Shown one piece after another: positions 30,745 through 40,041 of a stretch of DNA of 64,000 nucleotides. How positions within the stretch are numbered: position 1 is the stretch's first letter; the number at the start of each line of letters is the position of its first letter. The notes below the pieces were generated by a model. That model was not told where the DNA came from and did no database searches. It saw only the letters and a program-made list of their open reading frames with translations. The DNA is from Colwellia maritima (lineage in GTDB: Bacteria > Pseudomonadota > Gammaproteobacteria > Enterobacterales > Alteromonadaceae): assembly GCF_022669015.1 (NCBI RefSeq), contig NZ_JAKKSL010000003.1, forward strand, positions 1 to 64,000, read 5' to 3'. The position numbers and the translations under genes are program-made.

Positions 30745-30759
30745 CAATAATCATTCCAC
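30745..30759 (-). promoter_or_regulatory. Sigma-54 promoter candidate for fliK
   Basis: Minus-strand TGGAATGATTATTGC gives GG-N10-GC with an exact TTGC -12 element, followed by T, about 77 bp upstream of the fliK start. In Vibrio cholerae fliK heads a sigma-54 class III operon. Confidence 0.55.
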
Positions 30760-30836
30760 TTTAGGTTCGGTGAACTTTATACAATTTAGTTAGCAATGAA
30801 TGACAATAACTTGACCTCAGGAAAAATAACAAAAAA

Positions 30837-31289
30837 CTAAAATTGCGATATTCTGCGTAAAAACTGCTGTGTCGAAATTTCATCAAACATGCTTTGCTCT
30901 TTTTTGCTTTCCACTTTCATCAAAGCAATATTACGTTTATCCGTTAACATTTCTACGGCTTGTACTTTTTGTCTTTGCTTTATCCGGCGTTGTTTACTCT
31001 GTTCAACTAACGCTTTGGCTTGATGCATTGCAATTTTTACTTGCTCAGAGGCATAGTCAAGCTTACTGATAAATGCGTGGTAATGATTATATGTAGCACT
31101 ATCAACACCTTGCAAAGATCGTTGACTTAACCTGTTCATGTATTCAAGCCGATAATCGGCCACACTCTGCAAGCGATTTAAATTCTGTTGGTAATCATGT
31201 TCAGCATTTCGTAATGTGTTGGCCGCTTGTTCTTCTTTTTTTTGTTCAAACTTTAATAGGGTTTCAAGTTGCTTATTATTAGCCGCCAT
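30837..31289 (-). CDS. fliJ: Flagellar export chaperone FliJ
   Basis: An intact 150-aa, almost wholly helical coiled-coil protein ('LLKFEQKKEEQAANTLRNAE', 'LSQRSLQGVDSATYNHYHAF'). FliJ inserts into the FliI ring and couples it to FlhA. The position 46 bp after fliI and the length fit the family. Confidence 0.9.
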   Translation of the reverse strand: MAANNKQLETLLKFEQKKEEQAANTLRNAEHDYQQNLNRLQSVADYRLEYMNRLSQRSLQGVDSATYNHYHAFISKLDYASEQVKIAMHQAKALVEQSKQRRIKQRQKVQAVEMLTDKRNIALMKVESKKEQSMFDEISTQQFLRRISQF

Positions 31290-31335
31290 AATGTTATTTC
31301 CTTAACGTGCTTGCACGCTCTATCAGTCGTATGAT

Positions 31336-32697
31336 TTATGCCGTAGCTTGTTGTTTACTATTAGCCGTTGCCGCTGCGATAATTTCTTGCATTTGCTGTA
31401 TACTTTGTCCATAAGGTATAACTTCCTGAATTTGCTGCTGTAAAAAGAAATTAATAACAGGTTGAACATTGATTGCTTGATCAATTCTAGGGTCGTTACC
31501 CTTGGTGTATGCACCAATAGCGATGAGATCTTTATTTTGCTGATAGAGTGAATATATTTGTTTAAGTTGTCGAGCTAGAGTTTGATGTTCAATACTGGTT
31601 ACCATTGGCATTACCCTTGAAATAGAACCTTCAATATCAACTGCCGGGTAGTGCCCTGCGTCTGCTAGCTCTCGAGATAAAACAATATGTCCGTCTAAAA
31701 TGGCTCGTGACGCATCAGCAATGGGATCTTGCAGATCATCCCCTTCAGTTAATACAGTATAAAACGCGGTAATCGACCCTTGTCCTTCTCCTCCGTTACC
31801 AAGACGTTCAACTAATTGAGGTAATTTTGAAAAAACTGATGGCGGATAACCTTTTGTTGCCGGTGGCTCACCTACCGCTAACGCAATTTCACGTTGTGCT
31901 TGTGCATAACGTGTTAATGAATCAAGTAGTAGTAAAACATTAAGCCCTTGATCACGAAAATATTCACTGATTTGTACGGCGCTTTCGCAGCCTTTTAAGC
32001 GCATTAAGGGCGAATTATCTGCAGGTGCAGCAACAACAACGGAACGAGCCCGACCCTCATCGCCTAAAATTTCTTCAATAAACTCTTTTACTTCTCTGCC
32101 CCGCTCACCAACTAAGCCCACCACAATGACATCAGCAGTGGTACCGCGCGTCATCATCCCCATGAGTACACTTTTCCCAACCCCCGAACCGGCAAATAAG
32201 CCCATACGTTGGCCTTTACCGACGGTAATAAAACTATTGATTGAACGAACCCCTACGTCTAATGGCTCAGTTATGGCTCGGCGTGATAACGGATTAATTG
32301 GTTTATTATCTATTTTATAGGTTTCATCGGTTTTAATTGGCCCTTTACCATCAAGTGGCTTACCCACACCATTAATGACTCGTCCAAGTAAATCCATTGA
32401 TAAAGGTAAATGCAATTTGGTTGAGATAGGTAGCACCCTTGCGCCAGGTAACACGCCTCGTAAACTTTCTTCGGGCATTAAGTAGGTTATATCTTGAGAA
32501 AAGCCAACCACTTCTGCCAATAAGTCACCTTGGTTTGTTTCAACTAAACATTGGCTACCAATGTGTGCTTTGACGCCTACGGCTTCAAGAGTTAACCCCA
32601 CTACGCGTACTAAACGTCCAAAGAACAGGCTCTTTAAATGGATGAATAAAGTCTTGGCTTTTTTTAATCTATCGCTAATGCGCTTGCTATCGACCAT
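31336..32697 (-). CDS. fliI: Flagellum-specific ATPase FliI
   Basis: An intact export ATPase of 453 aa. I choose ATG 32697 ([11 protein letters not shown]) because AGGG stands about 7 nt upstream; a GTG at 32727 would add ten residues. Walker A '[16 protein letters not shown]', '[15 protein letters not shown]', Walker B '[19 protein letters not shown]', '[20 protein letters not shown]' in parts and '[18 protein letters not shown]'-type sequence are visible. FliI energises substrate docking at the export gate together with FliH and FliJ. Confidence 0.95.
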   Translation of the reverse strand: MVDSKRISDRLKKAKTLFIHLKSLFFGRLVRVVGLTLEAVGVKAHIGSQCLVETNQGDLLAEVVGFSQDITYLMPEESLRGVLPGARVLPISTKLHLPLSMDLLGRVINGVGKPLDGKGPIKTDETYKIDNKPINPLSRRAITEPLDVGVRSINSFITVGKGQRMGLFAGSGVGKSVLMGMMTRGTTADVIVVGLVGERGREVKEFIEEILGDEGRARSVVVAAPADNSPLMRLKGCESAVQISEYFRDQGLNVLLLLDSLTRYAQAQREIALAVGEPPATKGYPPSVFSKLPQLVERLGNGGEGQGSITAFYTVLTEGDDLQDPIADASRAILDGHIVLSRELADAGHYPAVDIEGSISRVMPMVTSIEHQTLARQLKQIYSLYQQNKDLIAIGAYTKGNDPRIDQAINVQPVINFFLQQQIQEVIPYGQSIQQMQEIIAAATANSKQQATA

Positions 32698-32772
32698 GTT
32701 TACCCTATAAACATTAAACAAATACACATTGAATTAAAGCGCAAAATAAGTTCCCGCTATAAGTCAAAAAAA

Positions 32773-33557
32773 TTACTGATGTAAAGCATCTTGCAAGAAA
32801 GACTCCAATACTTGCTTTAATCGTGACTTCATTTGTAGATCAATATTGGATGTGCTGTTTTCAATCTGGCAGCTGCCAACCGTTAATTGGGGAGCGGCAA
32901 TAGCTTCCAACCACTTTCTTTAATAAATTGCTCGCCAAATTGTTGTTCTACTTGTTTAATATCATCAGGGTGCAGATAAATTTGGGTAGTCGGTTCATTA
33001 CTTGGTAAAGCTTTAATACCGGTATTTATCGCCGCCATTAAAATGTCAGGGTTAGTTTTAGCTTCTTGCAAAACAACAGCTTCGGTTAATTGAACAACCA
33101 AGGTTAATAGCTGTTCTTCAATATTTTTTTCGACACTGGCTAAAGGTTTGTTCAATTGCTCAATTAAGTGTTGCCAATTTTCACTTAACGTATCAATCGT
33201 TTCTTTACCTTGCGCTAAGCCTTGCTCGGTACCTTCTTTAATACCTTGTGTCGTACCTTCCTCAATACCTTGCGCCTTGCCTTCTTCATAGCCTTTAGCA
33301 AAACCCTCTTCTTTACCTTGACTAAAACCTTCTTCGTGAGCTGCTTGTCTTATTTCTTCAATTTCTTGAGCGGTCAGTGGTTCCGGTTCTATGATCTCCT
33401 CTTCTGGAGGTTCATATTGCCATTCGCGTTTTTGGCCGAAGGCATTCGTTTGGTTTTCTTGCGCTTTGCTCACTGTAGCTTTCACATTAGGGAGCGACCA
33501 AACATCTAAATCTTTTGATTGATTAGCTTTTATAATATGTGAGGGTGTTTGGCTCAT
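32773..33557 (-). CDS. fliH: Flagellar assembly protein FliH, one frame break
   Basis: FliH is the regulator/stator of FliI. The N-terminal half is charged, then comes a run of GxxxG-type repeats ('GFSQGKEEGFAKGYEEGK', 'GIEEGTTQGIKEGTEQG'), which is typical of FliH helices. The C-terminal domain has 'LTLVVQLTEAVVLQEAKTNP' and 'LHPDDIKQVEQQF'. The frame breaks in the G run at 32889-32892. One extra base gives 'PLPQLTVGSCQIENSTSNI' and a normal C-terminus, 261 aa, ending at 32773. Confidence 0.92.
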
Positions 33558-33616
33558 TTAATGTCTCAAGGCTGATTTTTTAATTTGTCGAACAAAAGTC
33601 CGGTTTACGAAATAAA

Positions 33617-34671
33617 TTATAAGAACTCGTCGCCACCGCCACCGCCAAGCATAATTTCACCGGCGTCTGACAATCGACGAGCAACGGCAAGTATTTCTTT
33701 TTGCGCTGCTTCTACTTCACTAATACGTACAGGTCCCATGGCTTCAAGATCATCTGCTAACATCTCTGCAGCACGTTTGGACATATTGCCTAAGAACTTC
33801 TCTTTAAGTGCTTCATCTGCACCTTTAATTGCTTTCATCAGTGCGTCTTGTTCTACTTCGCGAAGAATCGCTTGCATACCTCGATCGTCAACATCCACTA
33901 AGTTTTCAAACACGAACATTAAGTCTTGTATTTGCTGACTCATTTCTTCATCGCTTTCACGCATAGAATCCATCAATATGCCTTCAACATTAGTATCAAA
34001 ATAGTTCATGATATCTGCTGCTGCTTTCAAGCCACCCATTTTGGCTGCTTGAGCGCCACTTGTCCGGCAAATTGTTTTTCCATTATTTCGTTTAATTCTT
34101 GTAATGCTGCCGGTTGCACTTCTTCTAAGTTAGCAATACGCATCATTAAATCTAGGCGCGTTTTATCTGTAAACTGACTCATTATTTCGGCAGATTGTTC
34201 AGGGGCTAAATAGGAAAGAACAATCGTTTGAATTTGCGGATGCTCATTTCGAATGATATTAGCCACTTGTTTAGAGTCCATCCATTTTAAAGAATCTAAA
34301 CCTTTAGAGGCTCCACCCATGACAATTTGATCAATTAAATTACCCGCTTTGTCCTCGCCTAGAGCAGCCGTTAACGCTTTACGAACAAAATCTTCACTTT
34401 GGAAACCAATGGTTGAAAAGTTTTGAATCTCATGAATAAATTGTTTATGAACAGCGGTGATTTTTTCTTGTGTGAAATCTTCCATTGCCGCCATTACTGT
34501 GCCCACTTGCTGCACTTGTTTTGGCTCTAAATGCTTTAATATTTGGGCGGCATCTTCTTCTGATAAGCTTAGTAATAAAATAGCAGCTTTTTCAGCGCCT
34601 TCTAATTTATTAACATCAAAGCCAGAAGGTGCGGCGGCAAGTTCTCCACCTACTTGTGTTTCATCACTCAT
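33617..34671 (-). CDS. fliG: Flagellar motor switch protein FliG, one frame break
   Basis: FliG transmits torque between stator and rotor. Visible are 'LEGAEKAAILLLSLSEEDAA', the middle EHPQ motif ('IIRNEHPQIQTIVLSYL') and the C-terminal charged helix region 'DALMKAIKGADEALKEKFL'. The frame breaks at 34060-34061; one extra base gives 'FAGQSGAQAAKMGGLKAAAD', the expected linker, and 351 aa. Its start overlaps the fliF end by 8 nt. Confidence 0.95.
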
Positions 34672-36409
34672 CTTCGTTCAACCAACTTTTAACTACTTGC
34701 GACGATAATTCTGGTTCATTTGCGACTAATGCGCGAACCGCTTTTAATACATCTTCATCTCGGTGAAGGTCTGGTAATTGTAGACTACCATCAGGTGCAA
34801 AGCCTACATTGCCTGCGTCAAATTCTGAGGTTAGCATATCCATGGTTTCATCACCTAGATCTATATGGCTATCAAGTGATTTATCGCCATAATCTTGTGG
34901 TGTACTGTCTGGGTATATTAAACGTTTCAGCATAGGACGAACTACGGCTACAATGAGAACAATAATCACCAAGGCAGCCATAACGAGCTTTAACATTTTT
35001 AAGAACCATGGTTGCTCCCACATTGGTACTACATCAACAGGACCAAAATCAGAGCGACTAAACGGAATAGTAATCACTTCTAGCACATCACCTCGCTGAA
35101 GATCGAAACCAATACTGCCTTGTAATAATCGACGAATTGACGCAATTTCAGTTACATTTCGTGGTTCTTTGGCTGCCACAGATGATACGGCATCACCATC
35201 GGCATTAGTCGATGCCGGCGGAGCTATTCCATCTACATAATCAAGGGCAACCGACACACTCACTCGGCGAATAACGCCTGCTTGTTGTTTAGTATGGCTA
35301 ATAGCTTCGTCTAATTCATAATTTTTGGTCGATTCACTGTGTTTTCTGCTAGGTATTGCTTTATTTTGTTGGCCTAATGCATTTTCAGGAATACTTGATT
35401 CAAGTGGTGGCTGATTGCTTAATGCGCCAGGAATACCGCCTAATGCACCACCCATGGTATTATCTTCTACTTTCATTTCACTACGCAGTGCAGGTAAATC
35501 TGAATTATAACGACGTGCAGTTTCTTCTACATTCGTGAAATCCATTGTTACATCCACTTGTGCGGTGTAATTCCCTAGGCCAACAACAGGAATAAGAATA
35601 TTATCAATTTTTTCCATGTATTCTTGTTCACGTTTTTGTTCAATATCTAATTCATTTCGTGAACGGGAAGAAATTGAATTCTGGCTTCCTGAATTTAATA
35701 AACGTCCGTTTTGATCAGTCACCGTTACACGATTTGGACTCATTCCTTGTACAGCGGAAGCAACAATATCAACAACGGCATCAACTTCTTCAGCAGACAG
35801 TAGTCGGCCGCGTTGCAAAGTAAGCACTATGGTTGCAGAGGGGTTTTTCTCTCTACGAGCAAAAATATTTTCAGGGGGAATAGCAAGTAAAACTTTGGCA
35901 CGTGAAATACTTTGTAATTGTTCAATCGTTTTAGCAACACGTTGCTCCCTACCATACTTTAAACGTTCACGCTCGACACGTTGGCTAACACCGAACCCCA
36001 TGTCTTTCATAACAATATCTTCACCTTGAGAAGGCTCACTTGTTAATCCTTCACGCGCTAACAAGAGTTTTACTGATTGATATTCGTCAGTGGGGACTGA
36101 AATAGTGTTATTTTCTTGACGGTAGTCCACTTCATTGGCATCAAGAAAGTCCATTGTTTTAATCAACTGTTCAGTTGGTTGTTTAGATAAAAAACGATAT
36201 TCAGGCTCATTAGCTAAGATAATAACGAAGACAGCAATTGCTAAACAAATTGATAATGCAACCACGAGAGTAATTTGTCGCAACATGTCAGCATTACCTA
36301 AGCTAGCTGCAAAGCCTGATTTTTTTTCTTCGATAGCATTATCATCAGAATCATTGGCAATCATTGAATTACCACCATCTGCTGCTACCATTGAATTTGT
36401 ATCTGCCAC
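34664..36409 (-). CDS. fliF: Flagellar MS-ring protein FliF
   Basis: An intact 581-aa MS-ring protein with two membrane segments (near residues 35-60 and 460-480). The YscJ-type domain shows 'YRFLSKQPTEQLIKTMDFLD', 'VPTDEYQSVKLLLAREGL' and 'QRVERERLKYGREQRVAKTI' in parts. The Gly/Ser-rich loop and the C-terminal FliG-binding tail ending 'KSWLNEDE' are present. It overlaps fliG. Confidence 0.96.
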   Translation of the reverse strand: MADTNSMVAADGGNSMIANDSDDNAIEEKKSGFAASLGNADMLRQITLVVALSICLAIAVFVIILANEPEYRFLSKQPTEQLIKTMDFLDANEVDYRQENNTISVPTDEYQSVKLLLAREGLTSEPSQGEDIVMKDMGFGVSQRVERERLKYGREQRVAKTIEQLQSISRAKVLLAIPPENIFARREKNPSATIVLTLQRGRLLSAEEVDAVVDIVASAVQGMSPNRVTVTDQNGRLLNSGSQNSISSRSRNELDIEQKREQEYMEKIDNILIPVVGLGNYTAQVDVTMDFTNVEETARRYNSDLPALRSEMKVEDNTMGGALGGIPGALSNQPPLESSIPENALGQQNKAIPSRKHSESTKNYELDEAISHTKQQAGVIRRVSVSVALDYVDGIAPPASTNADGDAVSSVAAKEPRNVTEIASIRRLLQGSIGFDLQRGDVLEVITIPFSRSDFGPVDVVPMWEQPWFLKMLKLVMAALVIIVLIVAVVRPMLKRLIYPDSTPQDYGDKSLDSHIDLGDETMDMLTSEFDAGNVGFAPDGSLQLPDLHRDEDVLKAVRALVANEPELSSQVVKSWLNEDE

Positions 36410-36568
36410 TGAACTTCTCCGCTTACTACTGCTATTTATTTTTAATTTACTACGTATGACTCAAGTTTAGATGTGAATAAATCATTTGTAACAAGGCGCT
36501 TGAATGAGTAATAGCTCGCCTATTGCGATTGAAAGCAACGATGTTAGAATTAATTTAGGCCATATAAA

Positions 36569-36931
36569 CTAGACTGGCATGCTCATTATTTCTTTATAAG
36601 CTTCTACAAATTTATTACGCACTTGCACGGCTGCATCTAACGCTACACCCGATTTGGATGAGGCGATCATGACTTCACCTAAAGAAACATTAGGGTCACC
36701 TAATTCAAATGCCATTTTTTTAGCACCCGTATCTTGTTGAAGTTCATTAACCGTTTTTAATGCATCGGTTAAGATGTTGCCAAAATCACTACTAGATGAA
36801 TTAGTGCTATTAACGGCATTAATACCTGAAATTCCCTGCATATCACCACCGACAGCAGGTAACTTATTCCCTGATGCTTGTAATGACATACTCTGCATTT
36901 GGGCAAATAATGAATTTGTATTGATATCCAT
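36569..36931 (-). CDS. fliE: Flagellar hook-basal body protein FliE
   Basis: FliE joins the MS ring and the rod and is an early export substrate. I take ATG 36931 (MDINTNSLFAQM) as start; an upstream in-frame codon at 36970 would add 13 residues that do not look like FliE. The C-terminal part 'LNELQQDTGAKKMAFELGDP' (approximate), 'SLGEVMIASSKSGVALDAAV' and 'QVRNKFVEAYKEIMSMPV' is diagnostic. It is the first gene of the fliEFGHIJ operon with a sigma-54 element upstream. Confidence 0.93.
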   Translation of the reverse strand: MDINTNSLFAQMQSMSLQASGNKLPAVGGDMQGISGINAVNSTNSSSSDFGNILTDALKTVNELQQDTGAKKMAFELGDPNVSLGEVMIASSKSGVALDAAVQVRNKFVEAYKEIMSMPV

Positions 36932-36995
36932 AGTCGTCTCACTTGTGTCAATTTTTTCTTTGGTAAGCAATAAAAAAATCTATATCTATGGATCT

Positions 36996-37011
36996 TGCAA
37001 GCATGGTGCCA
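36996..37011 (-). promoter_or_regulatory. Sigma-54 promoter of the fliE operon
   Basis: On the minus strand TGGCACCATGCTTGCA matches the sigma-54 consensus in every key position: TGGCAC, N5, TTGCA. It lies about 65 bp upstream of the fliE start. This is the cleanest sigma-54 site in the window. Confidence 0.85.
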
Positions 37012-37176
37012 AGACCTAAAATAAATATAAAAAGTGATGAGTATAATGATTAAGAAGCAACGGAAGGGGAAATGGCAAGTGCCAGAGTTAAAGGTGAAAT
37101 GAAAGTCGATAAAACTTACATTATCACCTTATGTATCTGTTATATTAACCTGATGTGATGGTTATATTAGTACACG

Positions 37177-38517
37177 TTATCTTGGTATTTTAATACCTGA
37201 GTCTCGCATTCTAGCGATTTTATACCGTAATGTACGCGGGCTAATACCTAAACGTTCGGCAACGGCTTTTCTACTGCCATGACAAGCTTGTAATGTATCA
37301 AGTATTATTTGATGCTCTTGTAATTTTAATTCACTACCTAATTTATCGTCCGACGTCACAATGCTTTCAGCTTCATTAACCTTAGAGGTTTCAAAGTTTT
37401 CAATCATCAAATCAGCAGCATCAATCACTTGGTTAGTATGGAGTATTAACGCTCGTTGAATCACATTGTCTAGTTCACGAACATTGCCAGGCCAATGGTA
37501 TGCATTAAGTTTGCTTCGAGCTGACGGATTAAACTCGGCAATTTTTTCACCATTTTTTTGACAATAGCTTGCTACCATATGTTGTGCTAATGGCAAAATA
37601 TCATCAGGACGTTCAGCTAAAGGTAACCAAGTTAACGGAAACACATTTAAACGATAATAAAGATCTTCCCTAAAATCACCTTTGCTTACGGCTTCTTTAA
37701 GATTACGGTTACTGGTTGCAATAACACGAACATCTAGCTTGATAGTTTTTCGACCACCTAACCGCTCTACTTCTCGCTCTTGTAATACCCTCAGAATCTT
37801 CGCTTGTAGCCCTAAATCCATCTCAGTTATTTCATCAAGCAAGATAGTCCCACCTTGTGCTTGTTCAAACTTGCCTGGACACGCTTGGATTGCGCCTGTA
37901 AAAGCGCCTTTTTCATAGCCAAATAATGTTGCTTCAAGCATATTTTCTGGGATTGCTGCGCAGTTAATAGCAATAAAAGGTTGTTGTGCTCTTGGTGAGT
38001 TATTATGAACGTATTGTGCTAGAACTTCTTTACCTGAACCACTCGGACCAAGCACCATAACCGACGCTTCAGTTGTAGCAACTTTACGCGCTAAACTTAA
38101 TAATTCTTTACTGTTTTTATCTGCAACTATAGGGGTGTTTTTCTTAACCTCTGACAGCGGAATATATTGACTCACCATGTTTAGCAAGACTTCAGGAGAA
38201 AAAGGTTTAGCAATATAATTACATGCACCGTCTTGCATTGCCTGTACTGCATCATCGATCGTGCCATAGGCTGTCATCAATAATACGGGTAAGTTGGGAT
38301 AAAGGTTTTTGATGTTTTTTAACAAAGACAATCCTGACATGCCGCCCATTTGTACATCACTTACCACAATATCAACGTTATTATTTTTCAATAACAATAT
38401 TGCGCTTTCACCTGAATCTGCTTCAATACATTGATAATTTGCCAACGTAAGAGTATCAATAAGTGCCTCCCGTAAACCAAGATCATCTTCAACAACAAGT
38501 ACTTTATGATGACTCAT
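37177..38517 (-). CDS. flrC: Sigma-54 response regulator FlrC (FleR)
   Basis: An intact 446-aa NtrC-type activator. The receiver domain has phospho-acceptor D54 ('IVVSDVQMGGMSG'). The AAA+ domain has Walker A 'GPSGSGKEVLAQYV', the sigma-54 loop 'GAFTGA' and 'DLYYRLNVFPL'. The C-terminal Fis-type helix-turn-helix is 'RKAVAERLGISPRTLRYKIA'. Phosphorylated by FlrB it activates class III basal-body/hook and sigma-54 flagellin promoters. It overlaps flrB by 14 nt. Confidence 0.94.
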   Translation of the reverse strand: MSHHKVLVVEDDLGLREALIDTLTLANYQCIEADSGESAILLLKNNNVDIVVSDVQMGGMSGLSLLKNIKNLYPNLPVLLMTAYGTIDDAVQAMQDGACNYIAKPFSPEVLLNMVSQYIPLSEVKKNTPIVADKNSKELLSLARKVATTEASVMVLGPSGSGKEVLAQYVHNNSPRAQQPFIAINCAAIPENMLEATLFGYEKGAFTGAIQACPGKFEQAQGGTILLDEITEMDLGLQAKILRVLQEREVERLGGRKTIKLDVRVIATSNRNLKEAVSKGDFREDLYYRLNVFPLTWLPLAERPDDILPLAQHMVASYCQKNGEKIAEFNPSARSKLNAYHWPGNVRELDNVIQRALILHTNQVIDAADLMIENFETSKVNEAESIVTSDDKLGSELKLQEHQIILDTLQACHGSRKAVAERLGISPRTLRYKIARMRDSGIKIPR

Positions 38518-39790
38518 GTGACTTCTCCTGTTTATTAGCTTTACTGTTCACTTTAGAATTTGTGGAACTAGTTGAGGCTATCAAAGGTAATTTTAAGCAA
38601 AAATGCGCCCCTTCTCCTGGCTTACTCAAGTACTTCACTAGCCCTTGATGTGCTTCAACCACAGATTTAACAACAGCAAGGCCGAGCCCTGTACCTTTAC
38701 TACTTGATGTATAGAAAGGTTCAAATATTTTCTCAATATCTTTAGTGATAATCCCTGGTCCATTGTCTTTAACACTGATATAAACAGCATCATTTTGACT
38801 GTACACTTGAATGTTAATCGCGGCTTGCTCTACTAACTTAGAGTCAGTGGCTTGTAAAGAATTATGTAATAGGTTCTGTAAGGCGCCTGTTAACGCATTT
38901 TTATTAGCTAAAATACAGTGATCTTCACTCGTCATGTGAATATTTACACGGGCATCAGCTTTAGTAATTAGTGCATCCATTGACTGCACACTGTCTTTTA
39001 TTAATTCATTTACTGACAGCGACTTCACTACTTGCTCATTACCGCTTTTTGAAAACAACAGCATGTCATTCACTTGCTGCTCTAAATCACGTAATCTTGA
39101 ACTCAGTTTTTCTTGAAAAGTGCTTCGTGCAACCTCTGATAACTTTCTATTAGATAAATTAGCGCTGTATAACATGGCTGCTGATAATGGAGTACGAATT
39201 TGATGCGCGAGTGTTGATACCATACGACCTAACGATGAAAGTCGCTGCATTTGGCCAACTTTGTCTTGTAATAAACGCGTTTCCGTTAGGTCAGTGATCA
39301 TGATCAATTGCCCGGGTTGTGTACCTAAACTGGCTATTTCTAATTTTACACGACGGCCATCTTTTAATGATACCTCATGCCAATCATCTGCTCTGGGTTT
39401 AAATGAACGCGCAATCACATTAAACCAAGGTTGTCCTAAAATGGGTTCATCTAACAAGGCTCTCGCCACTTTATTAATTTTAACTACAACACCGTTACCA
39501 TCTAACATGACGAGACCCGTTGGCATCATTTCTATTAACTGATCTGCCATTTTGGTGTCTTTTACATGATGTTGCTGTTGGTGAAAATTAACATCAGTTT
39601 CAAATAGTTTTTGATGTATTACATGATTTTGAGATACATGATTTTGTGATACCTGTGCACGCAATGATGCTAGCTCACCAGGAAAAGCCTCTTTTTCCAA
39701 TAACGTATTTTTTGCTACGTTATGACTAGCCAAAGGTATATTTACCGAGTTAAAACCGTTATTAGCGATAAAGTGCTGTGCAAGTGCCAT
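38504..39790 (-). CDS. flrB: Sensor histidine kinase FlrB (FleS)
   Basis: A soluble PAS-histidine kinase of about 428 aa with no membrane segment. I start at ATG 39790 (MALAQHF); a TTG 15 bp upstream is also in frame. The PAS domain shows 'MMPTGLVMLDGNGVVVKINK'. The HisKA H-box is 'STLAHQIRTPLSAAM' and the ATPase boxes are 'NALTGALQNLLHNSLQA', 'VKDNGPGI' and 'GTGLGLAVVKSVVE'. It phosphorylates FlrC. A 15-bp tandem duplication (39621-39650, SQNHV twice) lies in the N-terminal linker. Confidence 0.92.
   Translation of the reverse strand: MALAQHFIANNGFNSVNIPLASHNVAKNTLLEKEAFPGELASLRAQVSQNHVSQNHVIHQKLFETDVNFHQQQHHVKDTKMADQLIEMMPTGLVMLDGNGVVVKINKVARALLDEPILGQPWFNVIARSFKPRADDWHEVSLKDGRRVKLEIASLGTQPGQLIMITDLTETRLLQDKVGQMQRLSSLGRMVSTLAHQIRTPLSAAMLYSANLSNRKLSEVARSTFQEKLSSRLRDLEQQVNDMLLFSKSGNEQVVKSLSVNELIKDSVQSMDALITKADARVNIHMTSEDHCILANKNALTGALQNLLHNSLQATDSKLVEQAAINIQVYSQNDAVYISVKDNGPGIITKDIEKIFEPFYTSSSKGTGLGLAVVKSVVEAHQGLVKYLSKPGEGAHFCLKLPLIASTSSTNSKVNSKANKQEKSHESS
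39621..39650. repeat. 15-bp tandem duplication inside flrB
   Basis: acatgattttgagat is followed directly by acatgattttgtgat. In the flrB frame this encodes SQNHV twice, upstream of the PAS domain. Confidence 0.9.
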
Positions 39791-39831
39791 AAAACCAACA
39801 TCCAAATAAAATTTAGTTCAAGTTGATTAAA

Positions 39832-39846
39832 GCATTTTGTATGCCA
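39832..39846 (-). promoter_or_regulatory. Sigma-54 promoter candidate for flrB-flrC
   Basis: Minus-strand TGGCATACAAAATGC fits TGGCA and GG-N10-GC, about 42 bp upstream of the chosen flrB start. In Vibrio cholerae flrBC is transcribed by sigma-54 with FlrA. Confidence 0.65.
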
Positions 39847-40041
39847 TATTTTTAAACGTTTTATATCAATAAGTTAAATTGACTTTTCGGTGGGGTTGAT
39901 GTTGTCAAACTATTGGCTTTTACTATTGATCTTTTGGTTTAGTCGTCTTAAATTCTGTGTGCGAATACAGTATTGGTAATAGATAGTTAAATCCCTACAC
40001 TATATGATGCCACTATCTTTCGCTTAGTTAACTTCCTCTGA

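Noticed and set aside
31323..31517. 64-codon frame at the fliI end as a separate gene
   Set aside because: It lies wholly within fliI in another frame on the same strand and has no family features.
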